Shown here: one piece after another, positions 10,796 to 22,187 of the stretch
Numbering within the stretch: position 1 is the stretch's first letter
Layout: each line of letters begins with the position of its first letter
Source: Sesbania bispinosa
Taxonomy: Eukaryota > Streptophyta > Magnoliopsida > Fabales > Fabaceae
Length of the DNA stretch: 64,000 bases
Assembly: GCA_026901365.1 (NCBI GenBank)
Contig: QLOH01000026.1
Span: 2,294,001-2,358,000, forward strand
Direction: 5' to 3'
Notes under the pieces: generated by a model
Seen by the model: the letters and a program-made list of their open reading frames with translations, nothing else
Told to the model about the DNA's origin: nothing
The model's database searches: none
Program-made: the position numbers and the translations under genes

Positions 10796-12647
10796 TCTAT
10801 TATATATATTAAAGCTGAGTCGCGTAATTCAACGTCGCCATATCACCTCCAATATTGCCACATCTGTCAATTTGTGCCACATCAATAAAAATCTGATGTG
10901 TCACTATTCCTAGCCATCTTCCATATGTTTCTTTTCTATTTCCTATGAGAGACTTTTGAAATGCCAAAAATTCCATATAAATAAATTATATATATTAAAG
11001 TCGAGTCGTGTAATTCAGCGTCGCCACATCACTTCCAATATTGCCACATCTGTCAATTTGTGCCACATCAATAAAAATCTGATGTGTCACTATTCCTAGC
11101 CATCTTCCATATGTTTCTTTTCAATTTCCTATGAGAGACTTTTGAAATGCCAAAACTTCCATATAAATGCAATTAAACATATTATATCATATTAAATATT
11201 AAAAAATGACTAAAAATTTAATATAAAATCCACACAAATTATTATAATTCACACAAGATTCATAATTTTAATGTGATGCCTCATTGATAATGTCAATAAT
11301 ATCTAAAATCAATTTTAATAAATACAATTTTTTAAAAAGAAATTAAAATCCTTCAGAGGATAAATCATCTATGAAATTATTCTATTTTCTAATCTTATCA
11401 CTTATCTTTCATAAACTAATTAATATTAAAATTCTATTTTTATCATAATATATTAAATTATTAAATATACACAAAAAAACATTAAAAAAGTGAAATTTAT
11501 AAAATTATCACTACACTAATTAAGTAAATTAATTAAAAGAATAAATTATCTATGAATTTATTCTACTTCCTAAACATGTCACTAATTTATGTTTTTTTTA
11601 TATTAACTAATTTATATCTTTCATAAACTAATTACTATTAAAATCTCATTTTCACCCTTAATATAATTAATTATTAAATATACACAAAAATCAAATACCC
11701 TTACAAAGAACCTTTATAAGATAAATCATTTATGAAATTATTTTACTTTTTAATCATATTATTTATTTCATTCTCTTATAAACTAATTAGTATAAAAATC
11801 CTATCTTCATCATTAATATAATAAATTATTAAATATACATAAAAAATGTTAGAAAAGTGAAATTTATATAATTATCATTACACTAATTAAGTAAATCAAT
11901 TCAAAGGATAAATCATCCATGAATCTATTCTATTTTCTAGCCATGTCACTAATTTATATCTTTTATCAACTAATTAGTATTAAAATCTTATTTTCATCAT
12001 TAATATAATAAATTATTAAATATACGCAAAAATCAAATTCCCTTAAGCTTGTTTCTTGAAATTAAACATTTTAATTTATTTAGTTGTATTGTATATCTTG
12101 AAGAAGAAGAAAAATATGAAATCAACAATAATCAAATGTAGAAAAGTTAATATATTAATCAAATGATAATTGATAATGAAAAAAATAATAATTAATATTT
12201 ATTAAATTATGTTATTGTCTCTTGTATTTGATATTATAACTTTCAATTTAATCATTTTTATTGTTTGTCTAAGTATGTAATTTATTTTTAAAAATTTATA
12301 TTATTTAAAAATGTTATTCACAAATGGACAAGACTTTAAAAGATGAATAAAACTTTTAACAAAAAAAAACTTCTCATTGTACCTCAATTTGCAACCAATA
12401 TGAAAAAATCCAATAATAAAGATTAATATCATTAAATTAGTAAAATAGATTATATTTTTATTTTCGTAACATTTAACATAACAATTGTTATTATATTATT
12501 ATTACATGTAAAACACTTAATATATTACTATGTGTTTGATTTACATCGAAACTACATTTGAGAGTAATGTCGGATCCATATTTAAAACGTGATTGTAAAG
12601 TGAACCAAACCCACAATACGCCGCGCATCGCGCGGGTTATAATCTAG
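10796..12647 (+). mobile_element. Nested 1.85-kb non-autonomous Helitron
   Basis: Begins TCTATTATATATATTAAAGC and ends CTAG (12644-12647) between A and T. A GC-rich hairpin CCGCGC-ATC-GCGCGG (12621-12635) stands 8 nt before the CTAG end, the standard Helitron 3' structure. The interior is AT-rich with no coding potential. It sits within the 5' end of the larger Helitron. Confidence 0.85.
10801..11168 (+). repeat. Tandem duplication of a Helitron 5' end
   Basis: Two direct copies of about 185 bp, 10801-10987 and 10988-11168. Each begins with a TATATATTAAAG(C/T) stretch followed by GAGTCG and ends near AATGCCAAAA(A/C)TTCCATA. The copies are nearly identical over most of their length. Confidence 0.8.
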
Positions 12648-13038
12648 TAATATATTAAATCTGAATCGCAAATTTATGCGTTGACACTTCAGTTTAACAA
12701 TGGTCATATACATATAATTTTGCCACCTAAAAAATAATCTCACATGTCATCTCAACATTTTGTCTCTTATAGGGCAAACTACTCAAAGAGTGTTGAGTCT
12801 TTTACCATTTTATACCGGTAACATTTATGTGCCTCCTCCCGTTCTATAATCGCAACATTTTTATAACCACAACATTTCTTCACCTCTCACTTGCAAACAA
12901 TTTTCCTCCTAATAATATTCTCATTCATATCACCATATAATTTGATTGTTGCAATAATCTATTATAATATATTAAACCTCAATCTCAAATTTATGTGTTG
13001 ACACGTCAACTCAACAATGGTCACATACATATAATTTT

Positions 13039-14455
13039 TGTTGAGTCTCAAAATCAATTATGCAAGACTCATTACCCTTAGTTTTAATGGGTAACAAATT
13101 TGATCATTATAATCTGATTAAGAAATAGATTTTACCCAAGCAGTTGTTCTTTGTGCTGCAAATATCTTGAACCTGCTAAAAGAAATGCAACCTACTAAAG
13201 AAAGAACTTGCTGAAAGCGTCTTCCTGTTGAAAAGCTAAGACTTGTTGAAGTATGACAACCTTCTGAAGGGATTGGACTCTCTAAAAGATTAGAACCTTC
13301 TAAAGTCTGAGATGTCATGCTGCTTTCCGAAGACTTAGTGAGTCAACCTGATAAATTAAAAGACTCAAGTCTCTGCAAAGCCTATTGGTTAGCTGAACCG
13401 GTTGTAAGGCGAAACAAAGGCTTTCTGGCACAGTTTCATTTCTTGACACAAAAGAGGAAACCTGCTGCAGAAAAGCAAATAGAGGTCAAAGTTAGAGTTA
13501 GCGTTGCTGCACACCTATCCCTACCCTGTCTCTGTGATACGTTATCAGAAACATGCACCTCAACGGAAGAGAAGCTGTATCACAACAGCTCTAAGAACAT
13601 TAATCGTTCTTTCTCAATGGTAACCAAGCAATCTTCAACGATCAAATTTCAAGACTCTATATATAGCTTCAATGGAAGACTTTGAAAGTGGCGAACCGTT
13701 GGTGAAGCCCTGGCAAAGCCAAAAGAGAGAATGGCCATGCTTTACAAGAAAAATTATAAAGCCAACACTCTTCCGAAATTATTTTGAATTTCCTTGTAAG
13801 AATTTCTCATTTGTATCCTGAGTTATACTCAGTTATCCTTTGTACAAGAAATCCTGTGTTTAAGTTTCTCAGAAACTTAAACTTATTGTCATTGTAAACA
13901 TTGTTAAGTGTCTGAGAGCTTGGAGAGGCTTGGAGGAACAAAGAATACTTGTTTAGCCTGAAGAGGCTGTGTCCAAAGAATAGTTGTTTAGCCTGGAGAG
14001 GTTGTGTCCAAAGAATACTTGTTTAGCCTGGATAGGCTGGGTTCAAACAATACTTGTATCAGATCCGAGTTAGTGGAAAATCCAGTGGTGTGTTTGCCCT
14101 GGGACTGGACGTAGCTCATTGAGTTTGTGGGTGAACCAGGATAAATTTTTTTTGCCTAAGTTCTCTCTACCCTTATCTCTTTACATTCAATTTTTAACTA
14201 ACAAAAGAGGGTTCTGAAAAGTGCATTTATAAATCCACGCAGAAATCAATCTCTTTATCATGCGAAAAATATTTTCAAACTATTTTTCTTAACCTACTGA
14301 GTTGCATCAGCAAGTTGCTGAAGCACCATTTTCAGAAGGTTGCTCAAATCTTTTCTCAAACTCTTTGCTTGTTTTTAAAGGTTTTCAGAAAATCGGTAAA
14401 GAATCATAAAACACTATTCAACCCCCCACTTCTAGTGTTTCCTGTGGTTCTAACA
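13039..14455 (+). mobile_element. Solo LTR, Ty1/copia SIRE/Maximus-like
   Basis: Starts TGTTGAG and ends CTAACA, with flanking ATTTT (13034-13038) and ACTTT (14456-14460), a 4/5 matching 5-bp target duplication. The tandem unit it interrupts resumes correctly on the other side. The sequence around GGGACTGGACGTAG and GGGTGAACCAGGATAAA resembles the LTRs of legume SIRE/Maximus copia elements; that lineage call is from memory of the family. No internal domains remain. Confidence 0.7.
13940..14055 (+). repeat. 35-bp tandem repeat inside the solo LTR
   Basis: Copies begin at 13940, 13975, 14010 and 14045 (partial). The unit contains AAAGAATACTTGTTTAGCCT followed by G(A/G)A(G/T)AGG(C/T)TG. Confidence 0.85.
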
Positions 14456-14817
14456 ACTTTGCCACCTCAAAAATAATCTCTCATGTCATCTCAACATTTT
14501 GCCTCTTATGGGGCAAGCTACTCACATAGTGTTGAGTCTCTTACCATTCTATAGCGGTAACATTTAAGTCTGTAACGGTAATATTTATGTGCCTCTTCCC
14601 GTTCTATAACCGCAACATTTCTATAACCACACATTTCTTCACCTCTCACTTGCAACAATTTTCCTCCTAATAATATTCTCATTCATATCACCATATCATT
14701 TGATTGTTGCAATAATCTATCTATTATAATATATTAAACCTGAATCACAAATTTATGCGTTTACACGTCAACTCAACAATGGCCACATACATATAATTTT
14801 GCCACCTCAAAAATAAT

Positions 14818-16094
14818 TGATAAGTGCTAATTATCAGTAAATTTACGTATAGAGTTATGACACTTATGGTTTTAATTGTATTTATTTGATATTAATATTT
14901 CCCCTAATTTAAGAACTATTGAATCCAAGTAAATGTTTTTCCAAGTCTGAACTTAATTGAAGTCATTTGATCCCATTTTGTGCTTAAATTTCAGATAATC
15001 AAAGAATGAAGAAGGAAAGATGCTTGGAAGAATTAAGAAGAAGTCGAGAAAAGAGAAAAGGGAGCTTCTGCCTTATTCTCACTCAGCGATAATCCTCTCG
15101 CTTGAGCGAGATTTGTCCAGATAAGGTGGATTTTTGAGTGTTATTCTCGCTTGAGCAAGAATACATTTCTTCACTACGAAGTACTCTTCTCGCTTGAGCG
15201 ACAATTGGCTCACTCAAGCGAGAATTCACTTATTCAAGGACAAACTAGGTTTCGCAAAGGGAGTTCATCATTCGAAACAAACACTTTCTAATTTTGGAAA
15301 CTCTCTAAAGCGGACGAGAAAGACGAAAAGCTACGGAAGCGGATTTCTTCATTTCTTCTCCATTTCTGTGATTGTAATGGCTACCATGAGTAGCTAAACT
15401 TTCCTCTTGGGATTGAATGTAGTCGATTCGAACTCGAATGTATTCTGGTGATATCTATATATATAGTAATCTCGTTTCTATTCAATAATGGTATTCTTGT
15501 TCTGTTCTTTTTGCTTGATTCTATCTGATCAATAGATTCTTGATTTCGATTTTTAGATCTAACTGGAAAGTATTTCTGAAAATCTGATCTGAACGAAAGT
15601 ACTCGGTATATTGTAATACTAGGAATAGATTTCAATATATCGATTGCTTATAACACTTGAACGTAATGCTGGATAATCTGTTGAATATTTGAGGAATCAA
15701 TATTCAAGGGATTAATCTTATGAATTTTATATCTGAGAGATCGGTATAAATGATTTTTCTGTGTTGCATCATTATTGTTAGTTTCAAATGCTATGTATAT
15801 TTATTTAACCAGAATACAGACGAGTGAGATAGATGAAATTCAATCCCATCTTCTCCACTTGAATCTTCTCTTAACTTTTACAATGCTCTTTATTACTTTT
15901 ATGCAAACTTAGTCATAGTTGTTACTAAAATTAATCATGAACCAATCCATTTCTTCTGTATATATACTTAGTGAGCAAAACTTTGAATTTTAATTGAATC
16001 CGTTCCTTGTGGATTTGACACTCTTTCTTTAAAAATCATTATACTACAGTTGACTATTGGTATGCTTGCCAAGAGTTTAACAAGTATTTTTGGT
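14818..16094 (+). mobile_element. Truncated gypsy-type LTR with start of internal region
   Basis: Starts TGATAAGTGCTAATTATC. The LTR-like part ends near AACA (16082) and is followed by AGTATTTTTGG, the sequence that normally leads into a TGGCGCC primer-binding site, where it breaks off into the host repeat. So it looks like a 5' LTR cut at the primer-binding site rather than a clean solo LTR. No target duplication is visible. It contains a cluster of CTCGCTTGAGCGAG-type palindromes. Confidence 0.55.
15085..15225. repeat. Cluster of CTCGCTTGAGCGAG palindromes
   Basis: Within about 140 bp there are several forms of the palindrome CTCGCTTGAGCGAG and its half sites (near 15099, 15142, 15189 and 15212), in both orientations. 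They lie in the truncated LTR. Confidence 0.7.
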
Positions 16095-16670
16095 CTCACG
16101 TGTCATTTCAACATTTTGCCTCTTATGGGGCAAGCTACTCACATAGTGTTGAATCTCTTACCATTCTACATATAACGGTAACATTTAAGTCTGTAACGAT
16201 AACATTTATGTTCCTCCTCCCGTTCTATAACCGCAACATTTCTATAACCACAACATTTCTTCACCTCTCACTTGCAAACAATTTTCCTCCTAATAATATT
16301 CTCATTCATATCACCATATAATTTAATTGTTGCAATAATCTATCTATTATAATATATTAAACCTGAATCGCAAATTTATGTGTTGACACGTCAACTCAAC
16401 AATGACCACATACATATAATTTTCCCACCTCAAAAATAATCTCACGTGTCATCTCAACATTTTGCCTCTTATGAGGCATGCTACTCACATAGTGTTGAGT
16501 CTCTTATCATTCTATATATAACGGTGACATTTAACTCTGTAACGGTAACATTTATGTGCCTCCTCCCGTTCTATAACCACAACATTTCTTCACCTCTCAC
16601 TTGCAAACAATTTTCCTACTAATAATATTCTCGTTCATAACACCATATAATTTGATTGTTGCAATAATTT

Positions 16671-17992
16671 TCCATTTATGTCTCCATATAATCTGATTGT
16701 TGCATGTAGCTTTTACTCAAAGGCATTGAAATTCAACTTGCTCCAATCTTAATTTAAAAAAATCAAATTTTAGATTTCTTTTAATCTCTATGCTCTTTGA
16801 TTTGGTGTATGATTGAGATACTAAAACAAGATTGATTTAGATGAACATGAAGGTTATCGATCACTGATGCAACATTCCCACAACTTTCCGCTTAGCCCTT
16901 AAGTCTCACCTCAATTTTATCGAGAATCTCTTCTTGTTGTGGTTGTGGATTCCCAAAAGTAAACAATTGGTAAGGCTTCGTACAATTTCAAACTTTGCAC
17001 ACTGCTACATAGTGTATTTTGGAGAGTCTCAGCTTGTTTCTACTTTATTAGATTATTTGTTTTCTTTAATATAATACATTTATGTATATATGCATGAAGA
17101 ATATTGAAGTGATTTGAATAACCGGTGGTCTTGCTAGGGGTGTGATAGTAATCATAATCATCAAACGATGAGAGGTCATTTTTTAAATAAGGAATATGAG
17201 GATGTTTCACATGCGGCTTGAATAAAGAGGTGTCTTATATACAAATGCTTTCTTACTTATTCATTTTTTTTTATTTCTTCATGCAAATTCTTAATCCTAG
17301 TTTTGAAGTTCATTTTTTCTTTCCATCACTATTTATATTCAAATGTCATCATAGTTTTATTAAGGTTTAATGCTTATGACATTCCCTCATTATTCTTACA
17401 GGTAAGAAGTAAATTTTCTCCTTTTATTTTATTTCTGTTCTTTTTTTTTTTGTTCAAGCAACTTTTGTTATATGGATTTGATATTTATTTTTTTTAGTTT
17501 TTATTAGTTGTGAAGTTTTTACCATTTGAACTAATATGTTATATATTGCTCTCCATTTTTATTTTGTTACTACAATGTAGCTCTTTAGTACCTTTGTTAT
17601 ATTTTTTATATTGAAATATCACTCTACATGGCGCATGGTCATAGCTCAAAACTTGAACTATCATCTCAATCTCCAACACTGATTTATCTTTGTGTTTTAA
17701 AATATTTGAAGAAGGACATAAAATGTATCCATTGAATACTGAGAACCTACAATTTTTGTTGTTAAGACTCTTCTTTTACTGTTAGTTGTATGTCCTATTA
17801 GCGCAATAATATCAATGAAAAGTGTTTCTATATTTAAGTTAAATTCACAAATTTTCCTACTTCCTACCAACCATTTACATATTAAGGAATCTTATGTTAT
17901 TAACTAATATTTATATTAATGTTATATTTAAAATTTTCAATATCTCCCTTTATAATCTAACTAATTAATTAAAAAGATTTCTGGGTCTGAAT
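16671..17992. other. 3' half of the composite Helitron, no gene
   Basis: AT-rich filler sequence between the last 5'-end unit and the CTAG end. I see no coding exon. A 64-residue open frame at 17303-17497 is low-complexity Phe/Leu-rich and unsupported. Confidence 0.5.
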
Positions 17993-17996
17993 CTAG

Positions 17997-18110
17997 TCCC
18001 TCTTTAAGACTAGGCAAGTTGACAGGACACGTGGCTACATGCTGATGTGGGAGACAACACAATCTTATGCTTTCGGCAAGAAGGAAAGGGCAGCATTCCA
18101 TGTATGTAGA
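17997..18110. repeat. X block copy 1, with G-box
   Basis: Homologous to 22563-22680 and, inverted, to about 26620-26703. Contains ACACGTGGC at 18027-18035, a G-box/ABRE-type core. Before the Helitron inserted, this block would have been roughly 1.3 kb upstream of GEM-like copy B. Confidence 0.6.
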
Positions 18111-18419
18111 TATATATGCATTGATCTTGCTTTCGAATTATTGACTCATCTTTGAAGAAATTGAAATAAAGGGCAACTAAAATTAAAAGTTAGTCCATAA
18201 ATCACTCATTAATTCTTGAACATAATTAATCAGTCTCAAAATTTCAGATATTTTTTTTTAATGTGAGATCTTTGATATCTGAAATTAAGTTACATGGACT
18301 TTTATTAATCTAAAGTTAGATGACCTCAGTTAAGGAAACAAAGTTCCCCTGATGACTATTTCTTCCATCTACAAAGTTCTCCTGAGAGAATTCTATTATT
18401 GTATAACAGAAAGATAGAA

Positions 18420-18895
18420 TTCATTTATTAACGCCATCTGCTCATACTCCCTCTTTGTTATTTCTAATCATAATTCAAAGACTCAAATTTTACTTAATTA
18501 TACATAAATTTTTTAAAAAGAGTTAGATAGTATGATACAAATCTGAAATACGTACTGCAGTTTCTTAAAACTTTTACATAATAAGCGATTGAGCCTGAAA
18601 ACTTTTTAACAAGTGGACAGTAACACTTACAAAACATCTACACTCTTTATATCACAGATCACAAGTTGGACTTCTTTGGTTCTGTAAATCCATAGCAGAT
18701 TCCTTTTCCTTTTCCATCTATTTTTCCTCTTCCACTATGGTCTATATGTTGGTGAATCATATCAGAGTAAGCTTTTTTTTTTTTTTTTTATCATAACCTC
18801 CTTCCATGGATCTGTAACATAGTTCCTTTCCCAGGATAGATATCTTCAAAGGAAACTGGTTGGTGTGGACTGTGTAGTCTAGTGTGGAGTGAGCA
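18420..18895. repeat. Duplicated spacer paired with 24240-24720
   Basis: Starts with ATTTATTAACGCCATCTG and continues collinearly with 24240-24720 up to the ATCAT(A/G)TCATGCTTG region. No coding content seen. Confidence 0.55.
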
Positions 18896-18899
18896 ATCA

Positions 18900-19640
18900 T
18901 GTCATGCTTGGTGGATGGTGTGTAGTGGTGTTAAAGAGCCCCAATTGGTACTACAAGTTGTTAAAGTGGGTCCCAATAAGTGGTTTACAGGTAAAAGAAG
19001 TTACCAATGATACTCTAATACTCTTATCAGATCCTTAAAAGTTAACTTTAACACTGAAGAAACCTTTTTCAGTAGGTCCATTACAAATTCTTCTGATAGT
19101 TTGTATTCACCAGCATGGTTTTGCAAAAATGGTACCTAATTCTTTTTCATATATACATTAAATGAAGTACATAGGACAGTCATTCATTTGCCTCTAAGGC
19201 AAGTATTTCATTCTTTGTTATAAGTAGACTAGCTTGGATAAATTTAAAGGCTTAGAATTAATTATCATTCATTTTCAAAATTAAAGATAGAATTTTATAG
19301 TCATAAAAAATGATGAATGATATAGTTTTACAAAAAAAACAGAAGAGAATAGCTGCATAGCAGGAAAGTGTTAACAAAATCACAATGCAGGAAAGTTGCT
19401 GTTACAAGCCTGAAATTGCTGTGAAGTATTTGGCCATAGCAGCGATTTCTTGTGGGATAGTCCTTTTGCTTTCAAAACCTGTAGATTTAGTGAAAAGAGA
19501 ACAAAGATAGAAGTTAAGGTGATTAGGGTGTTTGGTTGTATTTCCACCAATTCCAGTAAGGAAAGGTGATGAAGTTGTGAAAATTGTCCAGGAGTCACAT
19601 AGCCAAAATTAAGCCACAAAACAAGACCAAATATGTATCA
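18900..19640 (-). repeat. Y block copy 3
   Basis: Collinear with 6780-7500. On the minus strand it contains a possible old terminal exon after a splice-like acceptor, reading GFESKRTIPQEIAAMAKYF before a stop. The family is not recognised and the frame is damaged in other Y copies. Confidence 0.5.
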
Positions 19641-20009
19641 TTTGGACTATCTAAACTTGACCATTTCAGAGTAGTCCCACAATTGGAGAAGTCCTCATTT
19701 ATAAGATGGCTACAGTGAGAGCAATAACTTTAACAAAAGCTTAATTAATCAAATATCACTCTACAATAACTAACTGAAATCAGGAAAACTTTAATTAATA
19801 GTGGTTAATGAAATCCATTCACTATTTAAATAATAAGTCTTCATTAATCAATGAAATCTATCATACTTCCTTTTAATTATTTTAACTAATTAAATTAAAA
19901 AGACTGAAATTCAAATAATTATTTACAAATTTGATTGAAGAGTTGGATGCTATGAATACAATTTGAAATACATATTCTGGTACCTGAAAATTTATATACA
20001 ATAAATCCG

Positions 20010-20535
20010 TAAATAATTTGAGCCTGAAACTTCTACAGTTGGGCAACAAAGCTTACAGAAACAGCTATGTACAGTATCTTCTCCCAAATTAGACTTCCTT
20101 GTTCTTTGGACCCTGTGACAGCTTTCATCGCTCTTTCTATTCATTTTTCCTTCAATATTTTCTTCTCTATTTCCATGATCTCCTTTCATAGATCTCTAAA
20201 ATAGGCCTGTCCCTGGAGAGATGGATACCTACTGCCAAAGCAGCCTGAACCTTAGCATTGCCAGCCACTGAATAAATATAGCTTGGATTCTGCAACAAAG
20301 TAGGCACCAAATGATGAACTCTTGCATTCACAACATTTATCCACTATATGCTGGAAGCCAAATCTGCAGCCTGCTGATATGAACCACATCCAGCTGCTAT
20401 CACAGGTTAATATTGGGTGAAAAAACAAAGTCCCTTGAGGTGTTTTGTGCAGCAGGATGGATAAAACAATGAAGTCCCTCACTCCCTCTTACCAGAGACA
20501 AAGCCCAATATCTTCAATTATAGCTGCCATTGTAT
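20010..20535 (-). pseudogene. U block, copy C-linked gene fragment
   Basis: Same conserved frame as at 7960-8350 (SYQQAADLA, HHLVPTLLQNPSYIYSVAG) but interrupted by a TAG. Placed immediately 3' of GEM-like copy C, as in copy B. Family unrecognised. Confidence 0.45.
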
Positions 20536-20638
20536 AGTTTTGTTTTTTTTTTTATCATCTCTTGCATCTTTGTGCTGACAACATCATGAAGCTTCAAGCC
20601 TCAGTTTTTTATGCTCAAATGGTGGATTTGCTATTCAT

Positions 20639-21623
20639 CTAAGCTTGAGAAACTGCCTCCTGAAGACATTTGAAAGTTTTCTGTTATTTTAAGACACCCA
20701 TAAACCAGAAATCAAAATTGTCTACTGTGACTATCTCTATGTACTTCTGTGTTGGCTTCTCAACATTTTGACTTTGATTCACACACTTGATCTTCTTCAG
20801 TGGAATGGCAACCTGTACATGACAATGATAAATATACCTTTCAGAACTTGAACAAATGTTGGATTAGGGAAACTGAGACTGAGAGATATGAAGAGGATTA
20901 TGTATGACATACCTTATAACGGATCCTACACATGTGGCCTTTCTTATTGAAGACTTTCATTGATCTCTCACTGCAAAATGCAACCTTGTCATTGGAGATG
21001 AAGAGGAAACCTGCTAGAGGGCCAGATGTGGTGGACAGATAACACTGAGAAACTTTCAACAGCTTCTCCCCTTCTTTCACACTAAAGTACTGCTTAAAGA
21101 CTTTCTCCACTCCACCAACTTGAAGAATCCGAGCCCCTAAGCTCAACTTCCTCTTAATAGTTTCAGATATATTTGTCCCCAGTCTCACTGCAATTTCAGA
21201 TTTTTTAAATAGAATTAGATATGTTCATATTCTTGGCTATATCATCCACCATAGAAAATGTATGGTTCTCATAAATAGTCATATTACTTGAAAACGCATC
21301 TAATGCTTACAATTACAAGGATACTCACCATGTTCTTGGACTCCTTGTGAAAGACTATTATTGGCCTTTTTAACTGAATACACTCTACCTGCAGAAACAT
21401 TGAACGCTCTCAGTATTTGTAAAACCATCAATACTTCATAATGAAATTAGATGTTTGTTTGTAAAAAAAAGGAAGTTTTACTTTGCTTTGATGTTTTGGT
21501 TGGGTATTGACATTGAGTGGCAGGATCAGGTAAGTATCTGTTAGCTGACTTTTGAAGGTGATCATATGTTGCTGAGATGATTGGAGTTCCAACAACTAGC
21601 TCATGAAGAAGTGAGGTCTGCAT
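20639..21623 (-). CDS. GEM-like GRAM-domain protein, copy C (C-terminal stop)
   Basis: Nearly identical to copy B. Exons 21482-21623, 21329-21388, 20913-21187, 20639-20812 with the same lengths and phases. An in-frame TAA at 20684-20686 replaces the TAT (Tyr) codon of copy B in ...GVLKYQK..., so the product would be 201 residues, lacking the last 15. The GRAM core is complete and identical in sequence to copy B, so the protein might still fold, but the conserved C-terminus after the FWFMG motif is cut. TATA box 127 bp upstream. Either a young truncated allele or the start of pseudogenisation. Confidence 0.85.
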
Positions 21624-21749
21624 ATTGGATGATAAATAAGGTTTCTGTTTTATTGAAAGGACTAGAAGTAGGTGAAGAGGAATGGCCTGAGCTACTAGAT
21701 TGCTGAGGAAGCTATGCTCACTTGGGTTCATCAGTTTCTTCCAAAGATG

Positions 21750-21757
21750 TATTTATA
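21750..21757 (-). promoter_or_regulatory. TATA box of GEM-like copy C
   Basis: TATAAATA on the minus strand, 127 bp upstream of the start codon, as in copy B. Confidence 0.65.
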
Positions 21758-22187
21758 GGGATTGAAACTAGGAAGTGAATCTTGACCCTTTGGTGGGATG
21801 ACTCAACCGTGGATCATCGACCACAATCTTGTTTGATATAAAGACACTGACATAGCAATGTGAAAGACAGTTATTCAAGATAATATTTTGACATCATCAA
21901 TTTTTTGGTTGCTTTTAGAAAAAGATGGGACTGATAGATCCAAGTCAACTTTTCTAAAACAATAAAATTAATTCTTAAAGGGGTTAATTTTTAGAGGCTT
22001 AGAGAACCTTCAAGAGCAAGATTCCATAGTGGTTAATTGAAATAAGGAAATAAAACCTTTATGTCTGATAGTATATGTTATGGGAGGACTACACTGTTTT
22101 GGAAATAAAACAATAAAAAGTAAAAGATGAAGTATGCTGATTAATACAATAGTACTTTTGAATTACTCCTGCATAAGTGAGGATGCA

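Larger units (their letters stand above)
12648..16670 (+). repeat. Four tandem Helitron 5'-end units, split by two insertions
   Basis: Units of about 310 bp begin near 12648, 12957, 14707 and 16339. Each starts with TATAATATATTAAACCTGAA or a close variant and contains GACACGTCAACTCAACAATG and AACATTTCTTCACCTCTCAC. The second unit is split by 13039-14455 and the third by 14818-16094. This is an array of repeated 5' termini inside the composite Helitron. Confidence 0.75.
10777..17996 (+). mobile_element. Composite 7.2-kb Helitron
   Basis: Starts TCTATCTATC and ends GAATCTAG, inserted between A (10776) and T (17997), as Helitrons do. The paralogous block near copy C has the uninterrupted sequence around 22562/22563 (ACAAA then TCACTCTTTAAG), and the inverted block near copy D has a second empty site at 26703/26704. 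No helicase or Rep coding region is visible, so it is non-autonomous. Removing nested insertions (10796-12647, 13039-14455, 14818-16094) leaves about 2.7 kb. The 3' hairpin is weak and not GC-rich (AGATT/AATCT near the end), which is atypical; the empty sites are the main evidence. Confidence 0.85.

Noticed and set aside
13317..13685. 122-residue plus-strand frame
   Set aside because: It lies wholly within the solo LTR and has no recognisable domain.
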